A stretch of 11,324 bases of DNA from NCBI RefSeq assembly GCF_000721935.1, contig NZ_KL585387.1, positions 129,297 through 140,620 of the forward strand. Reading direction: 5' to 3'. This document shows positions 1 through 6,330 of this stretch, piece by piece (positions within the stretch are counted from its first letter, which is position 1; each line of letters begins with the position of its first letter). Under the pieces are notes generated by a model. That model saw nothing but the letters and a program-made list of their open reading frames with translations. It was not told the origin of the DNA and ran no database searches. A program made the translations under genes and the position numbers. Source of the stretch: Streptomyces sp. NRRL WC-3549 (GTDB lineage Bacteria; Actinomycetota; Actinomycetes; Streptomycetales; Streptomycetaceae).

Positions 1-3
1 GGG

Positions 4-41
4 GCCGGTGACCGGGAGCCGCGCGGCCCCCGGTCGCCGGC
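4..41. terminator. GC-rich hairpin just past citA
   Basis: Positions 4-16 pair with 29-41 to give a 13-bp stem with one T-G wobble (9/36) and a 12-nt loop. It lies 9 bases past the citA stop on the minus strand. There is no T-run, which is usual for Streptomyces terminators. It could serve citA or a gene entering from the left of the window. Confidence 0.5.
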
Positions 42-49
42 CCGCCTTC

Positions 50-1159
50 TCAGCCCGCCAGACCCGGGAGTCGCTCGTACCCCGCGATGTCCCGCGGGTC
101 CCGCGCCCCCGGGCCGACGTACGTCGCCGTGGGGCGCACCAGGCGGCCCGTCCGCTTCTGCTCCAGGATGTGCGCCGACCAGCCCGCCGTACGGGCGCAG
201 CTGAACATCGACGTGAACATGTGCGCCGGGACCTCCGCGAAGTCCAGCACGATCGCCGCCCAGAACTCGACGTTCGTCGCCAGCACCCGGTCCGGGCGGC
301 GGGCGTGCAGCTCCTCCAGTGCCGCCTTCTCCAGGGCCTCGGCCACCTCGAAGCGCGGCGCCGCCAGCTCCTTCGCCGTACGCCGCAGGACGCGCGCCCG
401 GGGGTCCTCGGCCCGGTAGACCCGGTGGCCGAAGCCCATCAGCCGCTCACCCTGGTCCAGCGCCCGCTTCACGTACGCCGCGGCGTCGCCGGTCCGCTCG
501 ATCTCCTCGATCATGCCGAGGACCCGGGAGGGGGCGCCGCCGTGCAGCGGGCCCGACATCGCGCCGACCGCCCCGGAGAGCGCCGCGGCCACGTCCGCGC
601 CGGTCGAGGCGATGACCCGCGCGGTGAACGTCGAGGCGTTCATGCCGTGCTCGGCGGCCGACGTCCAGTAGGCGTCGACGGCCTTGACGTGCCTGGGGTC
701 CGGCTCACCGCGCCAGCGGATCATGAACCGCTCGACCACGGACTGCGCCTTGTCGATCTCGCTCTGCGGAACCATCGGCAGCCCCTGGCCGCGCGCCGAC
801 TGCGCGACGTAGGAGAGCGCCATGACGGCGGCGCGCGCCAGGTCGTCCCGGGCGGTCTCCGCGTCGATGTCCAGCAGCGGTTTCAGCCCCCACACCGGTG
901 CCAGCATCGCCAGCGCCGCCTGCACGTCGACGCGGATGTCACCGGAGTGGACGGGGAGGGGGAAGGGCTCGGCAGGCGGCAGGCCCGGGTCGAACGCCCC
1001 GTCCACCAGCAGACCCCAGACGTGGCCGAACGACACATGGCCCACGAGGTCCTCGATGTCGACACCGCGGTAGCGGAGCGAGCCGCCCTCCTTGTCGGGT
1101 TCGGCGATCTCCGTCTCGAACGCGACGACTCCTTCAAGTCCGGGTACGAAGTCGGACAT
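50..1159 (-). CDS. citA: Citrate synthase-like protein (citrate synthase 2, CitA type)
   Basis: The 369-residue protein belongs to the citrate synthase superfamily, which condenses acetyl-CoA with oxaloacetate at the entry of the TCA cycle. Cytosolic. Seen: EHGMNAS around H171, GPLHGGAP with H206 (equivalent to E. coli H264), GFGHRVY with H245 (equivalent to H305), and the C-terminal ARTAGW and LVRP arginine motifs. The position that is normally the catalytic Asp (NVDF, E. coli D362) is Glu298 here (NVEF). The length is below that of hexameric GltA enzymes (about 430) and fits the short actinobacterial second citrate synthase. The ATG at 1159 is chosen because GAGGGAG lies 7 nt upstream and [10 protein letters not shown] begins the conserved domain; an open frame continues upstream but has no family sequence. 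It diverges from pdxH. Whether it makes citrate, methylcitrate or little of either cannot be told from sequence. From memory the S. coelicolor homologue is SCO4388. Confidence 0.9.
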   Translation of the reverse strand: MSDFVPGLEGVVAFETEIAEPDKEGGSLRYRGVDIEDLVGHVSFGHVWGLLVDGAFDPGLPPAEPFPLPVHSGDIRVDVQAALAMLAPVWGLKPLLDIDAETARDDLARAAVMALSYVAQSARGQGLPMVPQSEIDKAQSVVERFMIRWRGEPDPRHVKAVDAYWTSAAEHGMNASTFTARVIASTGADVAAALSGAVGAMSGPLHGGAPSRVLGMIEEIERTGDAAAYVKRALDQGERLMGFGHRVYRAEDPRARVLRRTAKELAAPRFEVAEALEKAALEELHARRPDRVLATNVEFWAAIVLDFAEVPAHMFTSMFSCARTAGWSAHILEQKRTGRLVRPTATYVGPGARDPRDIAGYERLPGLAG

Positions 1160-1364
1160 CAGACGGCTCCCTCGGCTCGGCGGCTGTGTGCGGGCCCAAC
1201 AGGTCCCTCGGGCCTGCCCACGATACTGGCGGGTACGCACGGTGCGGGGAAGGGTGACGTCAGGCACAGGCTCCGGACACCCGGACGGTACGGAGGCGGA
1301 CCGGTGGCCCGCCGGCCGGCGTCCCGCCCCCTCACCGGTGGGCGCCGCCCCATGCTGCGGCAGG
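1160..1364. promoter_or_regulatory. Divergent citA-pdxH promoter region
   Basis: This 205-bp spacer between divergent starts must hold both promoters. The only -10-like candidate is at 1222-1227 (GATACT on the plus strand, with CAGTAT-like sequence opposite), but I see no convincing -35 for either direction. A TGACGTCA palindrome lies at 1255-1262. I see no riboswitch or PdxR-type repeat. Confidence 0.3.
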
Positions 1365-2078
1365 ATGACCTTCGTGCCCACAGCTGACGCCACTCCGTCT
1401 TCCGCCTCCTCGCGCGCCTCTGCTTCCGATTGCACCACCGATCCCGCCGCGATGCGCGAGCAGTACCGTTCCGAGGACTTCACCGAGAAGGGCCTCGCCG
1501 CCGACCCCATGGCCCAGTTCGCCCGCTGGTTCCGCGAGGTAGCGGCCGGCGGGATGCTCCACGAGCCCAACGCGATGGTGGTCTCCACGGCCACCCCCGA
1601 GGGCCGTCCGTCCTCCCGCACGGTGCTGCTCAAGCACTACGACGACCGCGGCTTCGTCTTCTTCACGAACTACCACTCCCGCAAGGGCCGCGAGCTGACC
1701 GCGAACCCGTACGCCTCGCTGCTCTTCCCCTGGCACCCGCTGGCCCGCCAGGTGATCGTCACGGGCTCCGCGGCCCGCGTCGGGCGGGACGAGACGGTCG
1801 CGTACTTCCGCACCCGGCCGCACGGCTCCCAGCTCGGGGCCTGGGCGAGCGAGCAGTCCGCGGTCGTCGGCTCACGTGAGGAGCTGGTCCGGCGCTACGA
1901 GGAGCTGGCCGCCCGCTACCCGGAGGGCGAGAAGGTCCCGGCGCCCCCGCAGTGGGGCGGCTTCCGCGTCGTCCCGGAGACGGTCGAGTTCTGGCAGGGC
2001 CGCGAGAACCGGCTGCACGACCGGCTGCGGTACGTCCGCGAGGGCGCGGGCTGGCGGGTGGAGCGGCTCTGCCCGTAG
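1365..2078 (+). CDS. pdxH: Pyridoxamine 5'-phosphate oxidase
   Basis: FMN-dependent enzyme that oxidises pyridoxine 5'-phosphate or pyridoxamine 5'-phosphate to pyridoxal 5'-phosphate, the last step of vitamin B6 synthesis and salvage. Cytosolic homodimer. Seen in the 237-residue product: [12 protein letters not shown] near residue 27 (the usual family N-terminus), the FMN-binding stretch [19 protein letters not shown] with SRKG after it, [11 protein letters not shown], and the C-terminal family signature [15 protein letters not shown] followed by a terminal ERLCP (E. coli PdxH ends RLAP). The first 26 residues are Ser/Ala/Thr-rich and poorly conserved in such proteins. The ATG at 1365 has only a weak adjacent AGG, so it may be leaderless; ATG 1452 (MREQYR) would remove part of the conserved start. 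It diverges from citA, and tandem hairpins follow its stop codon. Confidence 0.95.
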   Translation: MTFVPTADATPSSASSRASASDCTTDPAAMREQYRSEDFTEKGLAADPMAQFARWFREVAAGGMLHEPNAMVVSTATPEGRPSSRTVLLKHYDDRGFVFFTNYHSRKGRELTANPYASLLFPWHPLARQVIVTGSAARVGRDETVAYFRTRPHGSQLGAWASEQSAVVGSREELVRRYEELAARYPEGEKVPAPPQWGGFRVVPETVEFWQGRENRLHDRLRYVREGAGWRVERLCP

Positions 2079-2083
2079 GCCCC

Positions 2084-2179
2084 CGTACGCGGCGTGCCCG
2101 GAGCCCCCGGGCCCCGGGCACCCCCGTACGCGGCCTGCCCCTCGTACGCGGCGTGTCGGAGCCCCGGGCCCCGGACACG
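2084..2179. terminator. Tandem repeated hairpins after pdxH
   Basis: CGTACGCGGC recurs at 2084, 2125 and 2143. The first and third copies are each followed by a hairpin: 2094-2101 pairs with 2114-2121 (GTGCCCGG/CCGGGCAC) and 2153-2159 pairs with 2171-2178 (GTGTCGG/CCGGACAC, one bulged base). The C-to-T change in one arm is matched by G-to-A in the other, so pairing is kept. They begin 6 bp past the pdxH stop and probably terminate it. They would also lie at the end of the minus-strand RNA candidate. Confidence 0.6.
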
Positions 2180-2376
2180 CAGAAACCCGCAGGCTCTGGT
2201 CCCTCCTTGCGGAGGAGCCGGCCGGATCTACCGGCGAGCCTGCGGGTCGGTGACTGCTTGGGTTTCGGCAGAACAGCCTGCCGAGGTGCACGGTGTGCGA
2301 CGACGGGCTGTCAGCCCGCAGCCACCTCACGAATCCGATAAGACTGCACTTTTCGGATCACCTCCTTTCAGCGTGT
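2180..2376 (-). ncRNA. Candidate structured small RNA with own promoter
   Basis: About 197 nt on the minus strand, starting near 2376 by spacing from the promoter at 2383-2412. In transcript order: a strong SD (2368-2355); a 6-bp stem 2358-2353/2338-2333 with the GTG start in its loop; a stem 2328-2323/2288-2283 enclosing the 6-bp hairpin 2318-2313/2309-2304; a 7-bp hairpin 2284-2278/2271-2265; then a 12-bp perfect stem 2247-2236/2196-2185. The last stem encloses two further hairpins, 2235-2231/2225-2221 and 2215-2211/2206-2202. The second of these has a GCAA (GNRA) loop only when read on the minus strand, which supports this orientation. GTTTC follows the last stem, so it may also terminate. 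No minus-strand gene lies downstream (pdxH converges), so it looks free-standing. No family recognised; alternatives are a pdxH terminator complex or a riboregulated micro-ORF. Confidence 0.55.
2311..2349 (-). CDS. 12-codon micro-ORF with perfect Shine-Dalgarno
   Basis: GTG at 2349 reads VQSYRIREVAAG and stops at TGA 2313-2311. The preceding AAAGGAGGTGATCC (2368-2355) is complementary over 14 nt to the whole 3' tail of actinobacterial 16S rRNA; the distance from GGAGG to GTG is 11 nt, slightly long. The GTG lies in the loop of a 6-bp hairpin, and the stop lies in the loop of the 2304-2318 hairpin. An overlapping longer frame starts at GTG 2330 but has no clear SD and runs into pdxH antisense. 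The N-terminus resembles the start of Streptomyces MerR/TOBE proteins (MQSYxIGxxA), so a decayed gene is possible. Function unknown; it could be a leader peptide or a ribosome-binding decoy. Confidence 0.35.
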   Translation of the reverse strand: MQSYRIREVAAG

Positions 2377-2382
2377 GACCAC

Positions 2383-2412
2383 AGACTAGGCACCGGCTCC
2401 CGGGGGACACAA
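2383..2412 (-). promoter_or_regulatory. Minus-strand promoter of the RNA candidate
   Basis: TTGTGT (2412-2407) and TAGTCT (2388-2383) are separated by 18 bp, a good fit to the vegetative HrdB-type pattern TTGACN/TAGNNT. Start is predicted near A2376, giving about 27 nt before the GTG at 2349. Confidence 0.5.
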
Positions 2413-2428
2413 GCGATTTACCGGGAGC
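2396..2428. repeat. Inverted repeat flanking the -35 box
   Basis: GCTCCCGG (2396-2403) and CCGGGAGC (2421-2428) are perfect 8-bp arms 17 bp apart. One arm falls in the spacer and the other just upstream of the -35 element of the minus-strand promoter, so the pair brackets it. The spacing places both arms on about the same DNA face roughly 2.4 turns apart, as for an operator. A second small inverted repeat (CCGGA-TT-TCCGG) lies at 2438-2449. The regulator is unknown. Confidence 0.4.
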
Positions 2429-2532
2429 GGGTGGACACCGGATTTCCGGGAAGTGGCTGTGGGGTGGCTCACGTTCGAGTTCAATGGTCTGACGTGCGGT
2501 AAAGGCAGAATTCGCCTCGCGGGAGGTGCGGA

Positions 2533-3888
2533 GTGAGTGCTTCCAGGAGTAGTGGGATCGCCGACGCGATCGGGCCCGAGGAGGGTCCCGGGCCGGAGGG
2601 CGCCGTGCTGCTCGCGGCGTTGCTCGACGGAATGGACGCCGCGCTCTGCGCCTTCGACGCGCGCGGCACCGTCACCCACTGGAACCGCGAGGCCGAGCGG
2701 ATCCTCGGCTGGAACGCCGCCGAGGCCGTCGGGCGCACGGGTTTCGCGGGGTGGGCGGTGCGGAGCGCGGACGCCGAGGACGTGCAGCGGCGGCTGATGT
2801 CCGCCATGGACACCCCGGGGCGCCAGGTGCACGAGTTCGCGTTGCTGCGCAAGGACGGCGGCCGGGTCCTGGTGCGGACCCAGTCGTCCGGGGTGCGCGG
2901 TCCGGACGGCGCTCCCGCCGGGGTCTACTGCGCGTTCAGCGAGGTGCACGCCCAGATCGACCTGGAACGGTCCATCGCGCTGAGCGAGGCACTGCTCGAC
3001 GACGCGTCCTGGGGCGTCGCCCTGGTCGACGTCGATCTGCGCCCCGCCGTCCTCAACGCCTACGCGGCCCGGGCGCTCGGCGGCGGGCGCACGACGCTGC
3101 TGGGGCGCCCGCTGGGCGAGCTGATCGTGCAGGGGGTCGAGGAGCTCCAGGGCGCGCTCCAGCACGTGCTGGCCGAGGGGGCGCCGCCCGCCCCGGCGGA
3201 GCTGTGGGTCACGGTGCGCAGCGCCGAGGGCGTCCGGCGCCGGTGCTGGCGCAGCGGATTCCTGAGGCTGGTCTCCCCGCTGGCCGAAGAACCGGTTCCG
3301 CTCGGGGTGGGCTGGCTGTTCCGGGACGTGACGGAGGCCAAGCTGGCGGAGCAGGAGGCCGACCGGCTGCGCTTCCGGTCCAACCAGCTGCACCGGGCGT
3401 CCCGGCAGGCGGCCGAGTGCCAGGACCCGATGGAGGCGGCGACCTCGTCGCTGGACTACGCCCTGGCCGGCTTCGCGGACCACGTCCTGGTGGACCTGCT
3501 CGTCGGCGAGCGGCTGGTGCGGGCCGCGGCGACGCCGTCGGCCGCGCCGGGCCCCTGCCTGCCGGTGTCGGGCGGCTCGATCCCGGTGCGGTACGCGCCG
3601 GGCCACCTGGCCCTCCAGGCGGTGGAGCGTACGGGGACCGTCCGTACCAGCGCCCGGACCGGGGCGGGCGAGACGTGGGCGGTGGAGCGCCAGTGGCCCC
3701 GGGACGCGGTGCACGCCCTGTGCGCGGTGCTGCGGAGCCGGGGCAGGACGCTGGGCGTGGTGACCTTCCTGCGCGCCGCGAACCGCAGCGCCTTCGAACG
3801 CCCGGACGCGCTGTACGCGGAGAGCGTGGCGGCCCGGGTCGCCTCGGCGGTGGACCTCGCCCAGCTGACGGCACCGCCCGTCCCCTGA
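2533..3888 (+). CDS. PAS-PAS-GAF sensor protein without output domain
   Basis: The 451-residue soluble protein has a first PAS domain at about residues 30-140 (DGMDAALCAFDARGTVTHWNREAERILGW, ending at VYCAFSEVH), a second PAS-like domain at about 145-275 (WGVALVDVDLRPAVLNAYAARALGG ... GVGWLFRDVTEAKLAEQEADRLR), a short helical linker, and a degenerate GAF domain at about 295-445. In Streptomyces this array commonly precedes a PP2C/SpoIIE phosphatase or an HATPase domain; here the protein stops after the GAF, and I see no kinase, phosphatase, HTH or GGDEF motif. It probably senses a small ligand or redox state and acts through a partner. The GTG start at 2533 is preceded by GGGAGGTG at 2521-2528. 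It stands alone, convergent with nagS, and its promoter could not be identified in 2420-2520. No gene name recognised. Confidence 0.8.
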   Translation: MSASRSSGIADAIGPEEGPGPEGAVLLAALLDGMDAALCAFDARGTVTHWNREAERILGWNAAEAVGRTGFAGWAVRSADAEDVQRRLMSAMDTPGRQVHEFALLRKDGGRVLVRTQSSGVRGPDGAPAGVYCAFSEVHAQIDLERSIALSEALLDDASWGVALVDVDLRPAVLNAYAARALGGGRTTLLGRPLGELIVQGVEELQGALQHVLAEGAPPAPAELWVTVRSAEGVRRRCWRSGFLRLVSPLAEEPVPLGVGWLFRDVTEAKLAEQEADRLRFRSNQLHRASRQAAECQDPMEAATSSLDYALAGFADHVLVDLLVGERLVRAAATPSAAPGPCLPVSGGSIPVRYAPGHLALQAVERTGTVRTSARTGAGETWAVERQWPRDAVHALCAVLRSRGRTLGVVTFLRAANRSAFERPDALYAESVAARVASAVDLAQLTAPPVP

Positions 3889-3892
3889 GGGG

Positions 3893-3955
3893 GCCGCCCG
3901 TGGCGGCGCCCGGGGACGCGTGCGCGGAGAGCCTCGCCCCGCCGGGTGCCGAGGC
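3893..3955. terminator. Convergent terminator region
   Basis: Two GC-rich stems lie between convergent stops: GCCGCC-CGT-GGCGGC at 3893-3907 and GCCTCG/CGAGGC at 3931-3936/3950-3955. They probably end the PAS-GAF gene and nagS respectively; neither has a T-run. Confidence 0.4.
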
Positions 3956-3967
3956 CGGGGGCGCGGC

Positions 3968-4723
3968 TCAGTGGCGGTAGAAGATCCGGTCCCCGTACTC
4001 CCGCATCACGCGGCCGTTCCACTCGTGGCCGCCGTCCACGTTGCCCGACCGCAGCAGCGGCGGCTCGATGCCCCGGGTCACCAGCTCCTCCGCGGCGGTG
4101 GCCATCATCGCCTGCATCAGGGCGCTGGTGACGACCGTGGAGGCGGGCGCGAAGGGCGCCTCGACCCCGGCGGTGGTCAGCTCCGCGTCGCCGACCGCGA
4201 TCTTGCTGTCGAGGACGATGTCGCAGTGGTCCCGCAGGAAGCCGCCCGAGGCGTGCCGCGACCGGGTGCTCGTCGCGTACGCGACCGAGGTGACCCCGAT
4301 GACGGTCAGTCCCAGCGCCCGGGCGTTCTGCGCCATCTCCACGGGCAGTGCGTTGCGCCCCGACAGGGAGATGATCACCAGGAGGTCGCCGGACCTCGCG
4401 GGGCTGGAGTCGAGCACGGCCCCGGCCAGCCCGTCCACCCGCTCCAGCGCCGAGCCCAGCGTGGCCGGCATGACGTCGACGCCGACGGTGCCGGGTACGG
4501 CGAGCAGGTTCATCAGGGCCAGCCCGCCCGCGCGGTAGACGACGTCCTGCGCCGCCAGTGAGGAGTGCCCCGCGCCGAAGGCGAAGAGCCGTCCGCCCGC
4601 GGCGACCGTGTCGGCGATGGCGGCACCCGCCGCGGCGACGGACTCGGACTCCTCGTCACGCACACGCTCCAGCAGGCCGATCGCTGCGTCGAAGAACTGA
4701 CCGGCGAGCTTGGTGTCGCTCAT
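3968..4723 (-). CDS. nagS: SIS-domain sugar phosphate protein, GlcNAc-6-P dehydratase NagS type (UPF0309)
   Basis: 251-residue cytosolic SIS-domain protein of the UPF0309 family. In S. coelicolor the homologue SCO4393 (NagS) was reported to dehydrate N-acetylglucosamine 6-phosphate, producing the metabolite behind aminosugar toxicity in nagA/nagB mutants; this attribution is from memory. Seen: the phosphosugar-binding loop FAFGAGHSS at 47-55, LLVIISLSGRNALPVEMAQNA at about 114-134 (second SIS motif, Ser119/Ser121), IGVTS at 142-146, and the conserved tail GNVDGGHEWN near 228-236. The ATG at 4723 is preceded by AAAGGG 7 nt upstream; the longer open frame to 4888 lies in the promoter. It diverges from dmdR1 (198-bp spacer) and is convergent with the PAS-GAF gene. 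I saw no obvious DasR site upstream. Confidence 0.85.
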   Translation of the reverse strand: MSDTKLAGQFFDAAIGLLERVRDEESESVAAAGAAIADTVAAGGRLFAFGAGHSSLAAQDVVYRAGGLALMNLLAVPGTVGVDVMPATLGSALERVDGLAGAVLDSSPARSGDLLVIISLSGRNALPVEMAQNARALGLTVIGVTSVAYATSTRSRHASGGFLRDHCDIVLDSKIAVGDAELTTAGVEAPFAPASTVVTSALMQAMMATAAEELVTRGIEPPLLRSGNVDGGHEWNGRVMREYGDRIFYRH

Positions 4724-4768
4724 CGAGGAACCCTTTCCAACGGGGGCCGGGGTGGTATGCCGCCGATC

Positions 4769-4798
4769 ACGTTGCGGTCCGGAGCGGTGACCTGTCAA
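4769..4798 (-). promoter_or_regulatory. nagS promoter candidate
   Basis: An exact TTGACA (4798-4793) is followed 18 bp later by CAACGT (4774-4769), a weak -10. The start would be near 4762, giving a leader of about 40 nt that includes the AAAGGG ribosome-binding site. No clear promoter was seen for divergent dmdR1 in the rest of 4724-4921. Confidence 0.4.
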
Positions 4799-4921
4799 TA
4801 CCGCACGGGGTCCGCCGCGGTCCCGTTCCCGGCCGGGCAGGCACGGTTGTCGGCGGTATGGGTCAGAATTGGTGGAGGGCCATCGCACGACGACTTCATG
4901 TCACAGCATCGAGGGGCACGT

Positions 4922-5614
4922 ATGTCCGGACTGATCGACACAACGGAGATGTATCTCCGCACCATCCTCGAGCTCGAAGAGGAAGGCGTGGTCCCGATGC
5001 GCGCCCGGATCGCCGAACGGCTGGACCAGAGCGGTCCGACCGTCAGCCAGACGGTGGCGCGCATGGAGCGGGACGGCCTGGTCCTGATCGCCGGGGACCG
5101 GCACCTGGAGCTCACCGACGAGGGGCGGCGCCTGGCGACACGGGTGATGCGCAAGCACCGGCTCGCCGAGTGCCTGCTCGTCGACGTGATCGGACTGGAG
5201 TGGGAGCAGGTCCACGCCGAGGCCTGCCGCTGGGAACACGTGATGAGTGAGGCCGTGGAGCGCCGGGTGCTGGAGCTGCTGCGCCACCCGACGGAGTCTC
5301 CGTACGGCAACCCGATCCCGGGACTCGAGGAGCTGGGCGAGCAGTCCGGGGCCGATCCGTTCCTGGACGAGGGCATGGTCAGTCTGGCCGACCTCGACCC
5401 GGGGGCGGAGGGCAAGACCGTGGTGGTCCGGCGGATCGGCGAGCCGATCCAGACCGACGCCCAGCTGATGTACACGCTGCGGCGGGCGGGCGTGCAGCCG
5501 GGCTCCGTGGTCAGTGTGACGGAGTCGGCCGGCGGTGTGCTGGTCGGTTCCAGCGGAGAGGCCGCGGAGCTGGAGGCCGACGTGGCCTCGCACGTCTTCG
5601 TCGCCAAGCCCTGA
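4922..5614 (+). CDS. dmdR1: DtxR/IdeR-family iron-dependent repressor DmdR1
   Basis: 230-residue Fe(II)-activated transcriptional repressor of siderophore and iron-uptake genes, acting as a dimer on 19-bp iron boxes. Domains: N-terminal winged helix at about 1-72 (recognition helix SGPTVSQTVARMERDGL at about 37-53), metal-binding/dimerisation domain at about 73-140, and a C-terminal SH3-like FeoA-type domain at about 160-228. All DtxR primary and ancillary ligands align: M10, C102, E105, H106 and H79, E83, H98; E174 and Q177 match the SH3-domain ligands (GEPIQ). ATG 4922 is preceded by GAGGGG and gives the exact family N-terminus MSGLIDTTEMYLRTI. It is divergent from nagS, as at SCO4393/SCO4394 in S. 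coelicolor (from memory). No iron box is visible upstream, so autoregulation is not indicated. In S. coelicolor an antiparallel gene, adm, was reported across dmdR1. Confidence 0.95.
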   Translation: MSGLIDTTEMYLRTILELEEEGVVPMRARIAERLDQSGPTVSQTVARMERDGLVLIAGDRHLELTDEGRRLATRVMRKHRLAECLLVDVIGLEWEQVHAEACRWEHVMSEAVERRVLELLRHPTESPYGNPIPGLEELGEQSGADPFLDEGMVSLADLDPGAEGKTVVVRRIGEPIQTDAQLMYTLRRAGVQPGSVVSVTESAGGVLVGSSGEAAELEADVASHVFVAKP

Positions 5615-5636
5615 CCGGACGGCCGGCCCGCGCCCC

Positions 5637-5685
5637 GGGGGACGGGCGGACGCGGTGAGCCGCGGGGGACGGGCGGACACGGTGA
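5637..5685 (+). repeat. Two tandem 22-bp repeats downstream of dmdR1
   Basis: A 22-nt unit beginning GGGGGACGGGCGGAC occurs at 5637-5658 and 5664-5685, with period 27 and one G/A difference. It lies in non-coding sequence just after dmdR1 and is probably a local duplication. Confidence 0.6.
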
Positions 5686-5798
5686 CGGTCCGCAGCCGCC
5701 ACGGCGGCCGGTGCCCCTTCCGGTCCGCGCGGACCACGCACGGCCTCATCGATCCGTGGGGAGCCGGGCACGGCACGGCGTGAACCAGGCACGGCGGG

Positions 5799-5842
5799 GC
5801 GCATCGGCGCCGACGCGAGCTCTCGCGTCGGCGCCGATGCGC
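5799..5842. terminator. 21-bp perfect palindrome
   Basis: Positions 5799-5819 are the exact reverse complement of 5822-5842, separated by only CT (or a 20-bp stem with a GCTC loop). GTTTCGT follows on the plus strand. This is the strongest hairpin in the window and can act as a terminator, 185 bp past the dmdR1 stop; with so much sequence between, it may instead end another plus-strand transcript or bind a protein as DNA. Confidence 0.6.
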
Positions 5843-6197
5843 GTTTCGTCCCCCTGCCGGGCCCGACCTGCGGGTTCGTGCCTATGGGGCGTCTGGTACG
5901 CCTGCGCCTGCAGGTGCGGATGCACGTGCAGAAGTGCGTCGGTACGGCCCGCTTTCTGTTTTCCGTCCGGAATTGCAGCGGCCGGGCGAAACGCGTGCCA
6001 GGCTGTGGCCAGGCATATGACCTGAGGGCGCCGGCGCGGTCTGCCGGGCGGTCGGGGAGGGAGCGGGGAATGCGCCCGTCGCACGGTCCTGTGCGCCGCG
6101 CAGCGGCAGTCGCGCTCCGGTCGGGTCCCGGTGACCGGGCGGAGCGGGCCGGGCCGCCCTTTCGCGTGCGAGCGGCTTCCCGCCGGGACGACGGACG

Positions 6198-6223
6198 GCC
6201 CCGGCGCCCGAAGGCGCCGGGGC
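6198..6223 (-). terminator. 11-bp hairpin with UUCG loop (minus)
   Basis: 6198-6208 pairs perfectly with 6213-6223. Read on the minus strand the loop is C(TTCG)G, the ultra-stable UUCG tetraloop, so this looks like a terminator of a minus-strand transcript. No minus-strand gene was found that would use it (nothing recognisable between 6224 and 6460). Confidence 0.5.
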
Positions 6224-6298
6224 GCGACCTCCCCTGCGTCGACCTGGAGCCCCGAGCTCTCAAGGTCGGTGACCGCGGACCCCTGTCCCCGAGTGATC

Positions 6299-6330
6299 CG
6301 CCGCCTGGAGAAGATCTCCCCCCGGCGGCG
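6299..6330. repeat. Two-tier hairpin
   Basis: CGCCGCC (6299-6305) pairs with GGCGGCG (6324-6330), enclosing GGAGA (6307-6311) paired with TCTCC (6315-6319) around an AGA loop. It lies 60 bp upstream of the SOS-like box, so it would be outside the main hydrolase transcript if that starts near 6418. Role unknown. Confidence 0.45.

Noticed and set aside
1872..2330. 152-aa minus-strand frame starting GTG 2330
   Set aside because: It lies antisense to the 3' part of pdxH, has Arg/Pro/Ala-rich composition and no SD of its own. It is not the Cys-type leader peptide found upstream of Streptomyces sulfur genes.
2230..2349. Decayed MerR/TOBE-type regulator starting MQSYRI
   Set aside because: The first ten residues resemble that family, but none of the three frames continues with a convincing HTH, and the downstream bases are explained better by paired stems. 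Kept only as an alternative for the micro-ORF.
2386..3980. Long frames antisense to or overlapping the PAS-GAF gene (2386-3714 minus; 2751-3980 plus)
   Set aside because: They are Gly/Arg/Pro-rich shadows with no domain; the 2533-3888 frame has recognisable PAS/GAF sequence.
4724..4921. Iron box or DasR site between nagS and dmdR1
   Set aside because: No TTAGGTTAGGCTAACCTAA-like or TGGTCTAGACCA-like dyad was found by eye.
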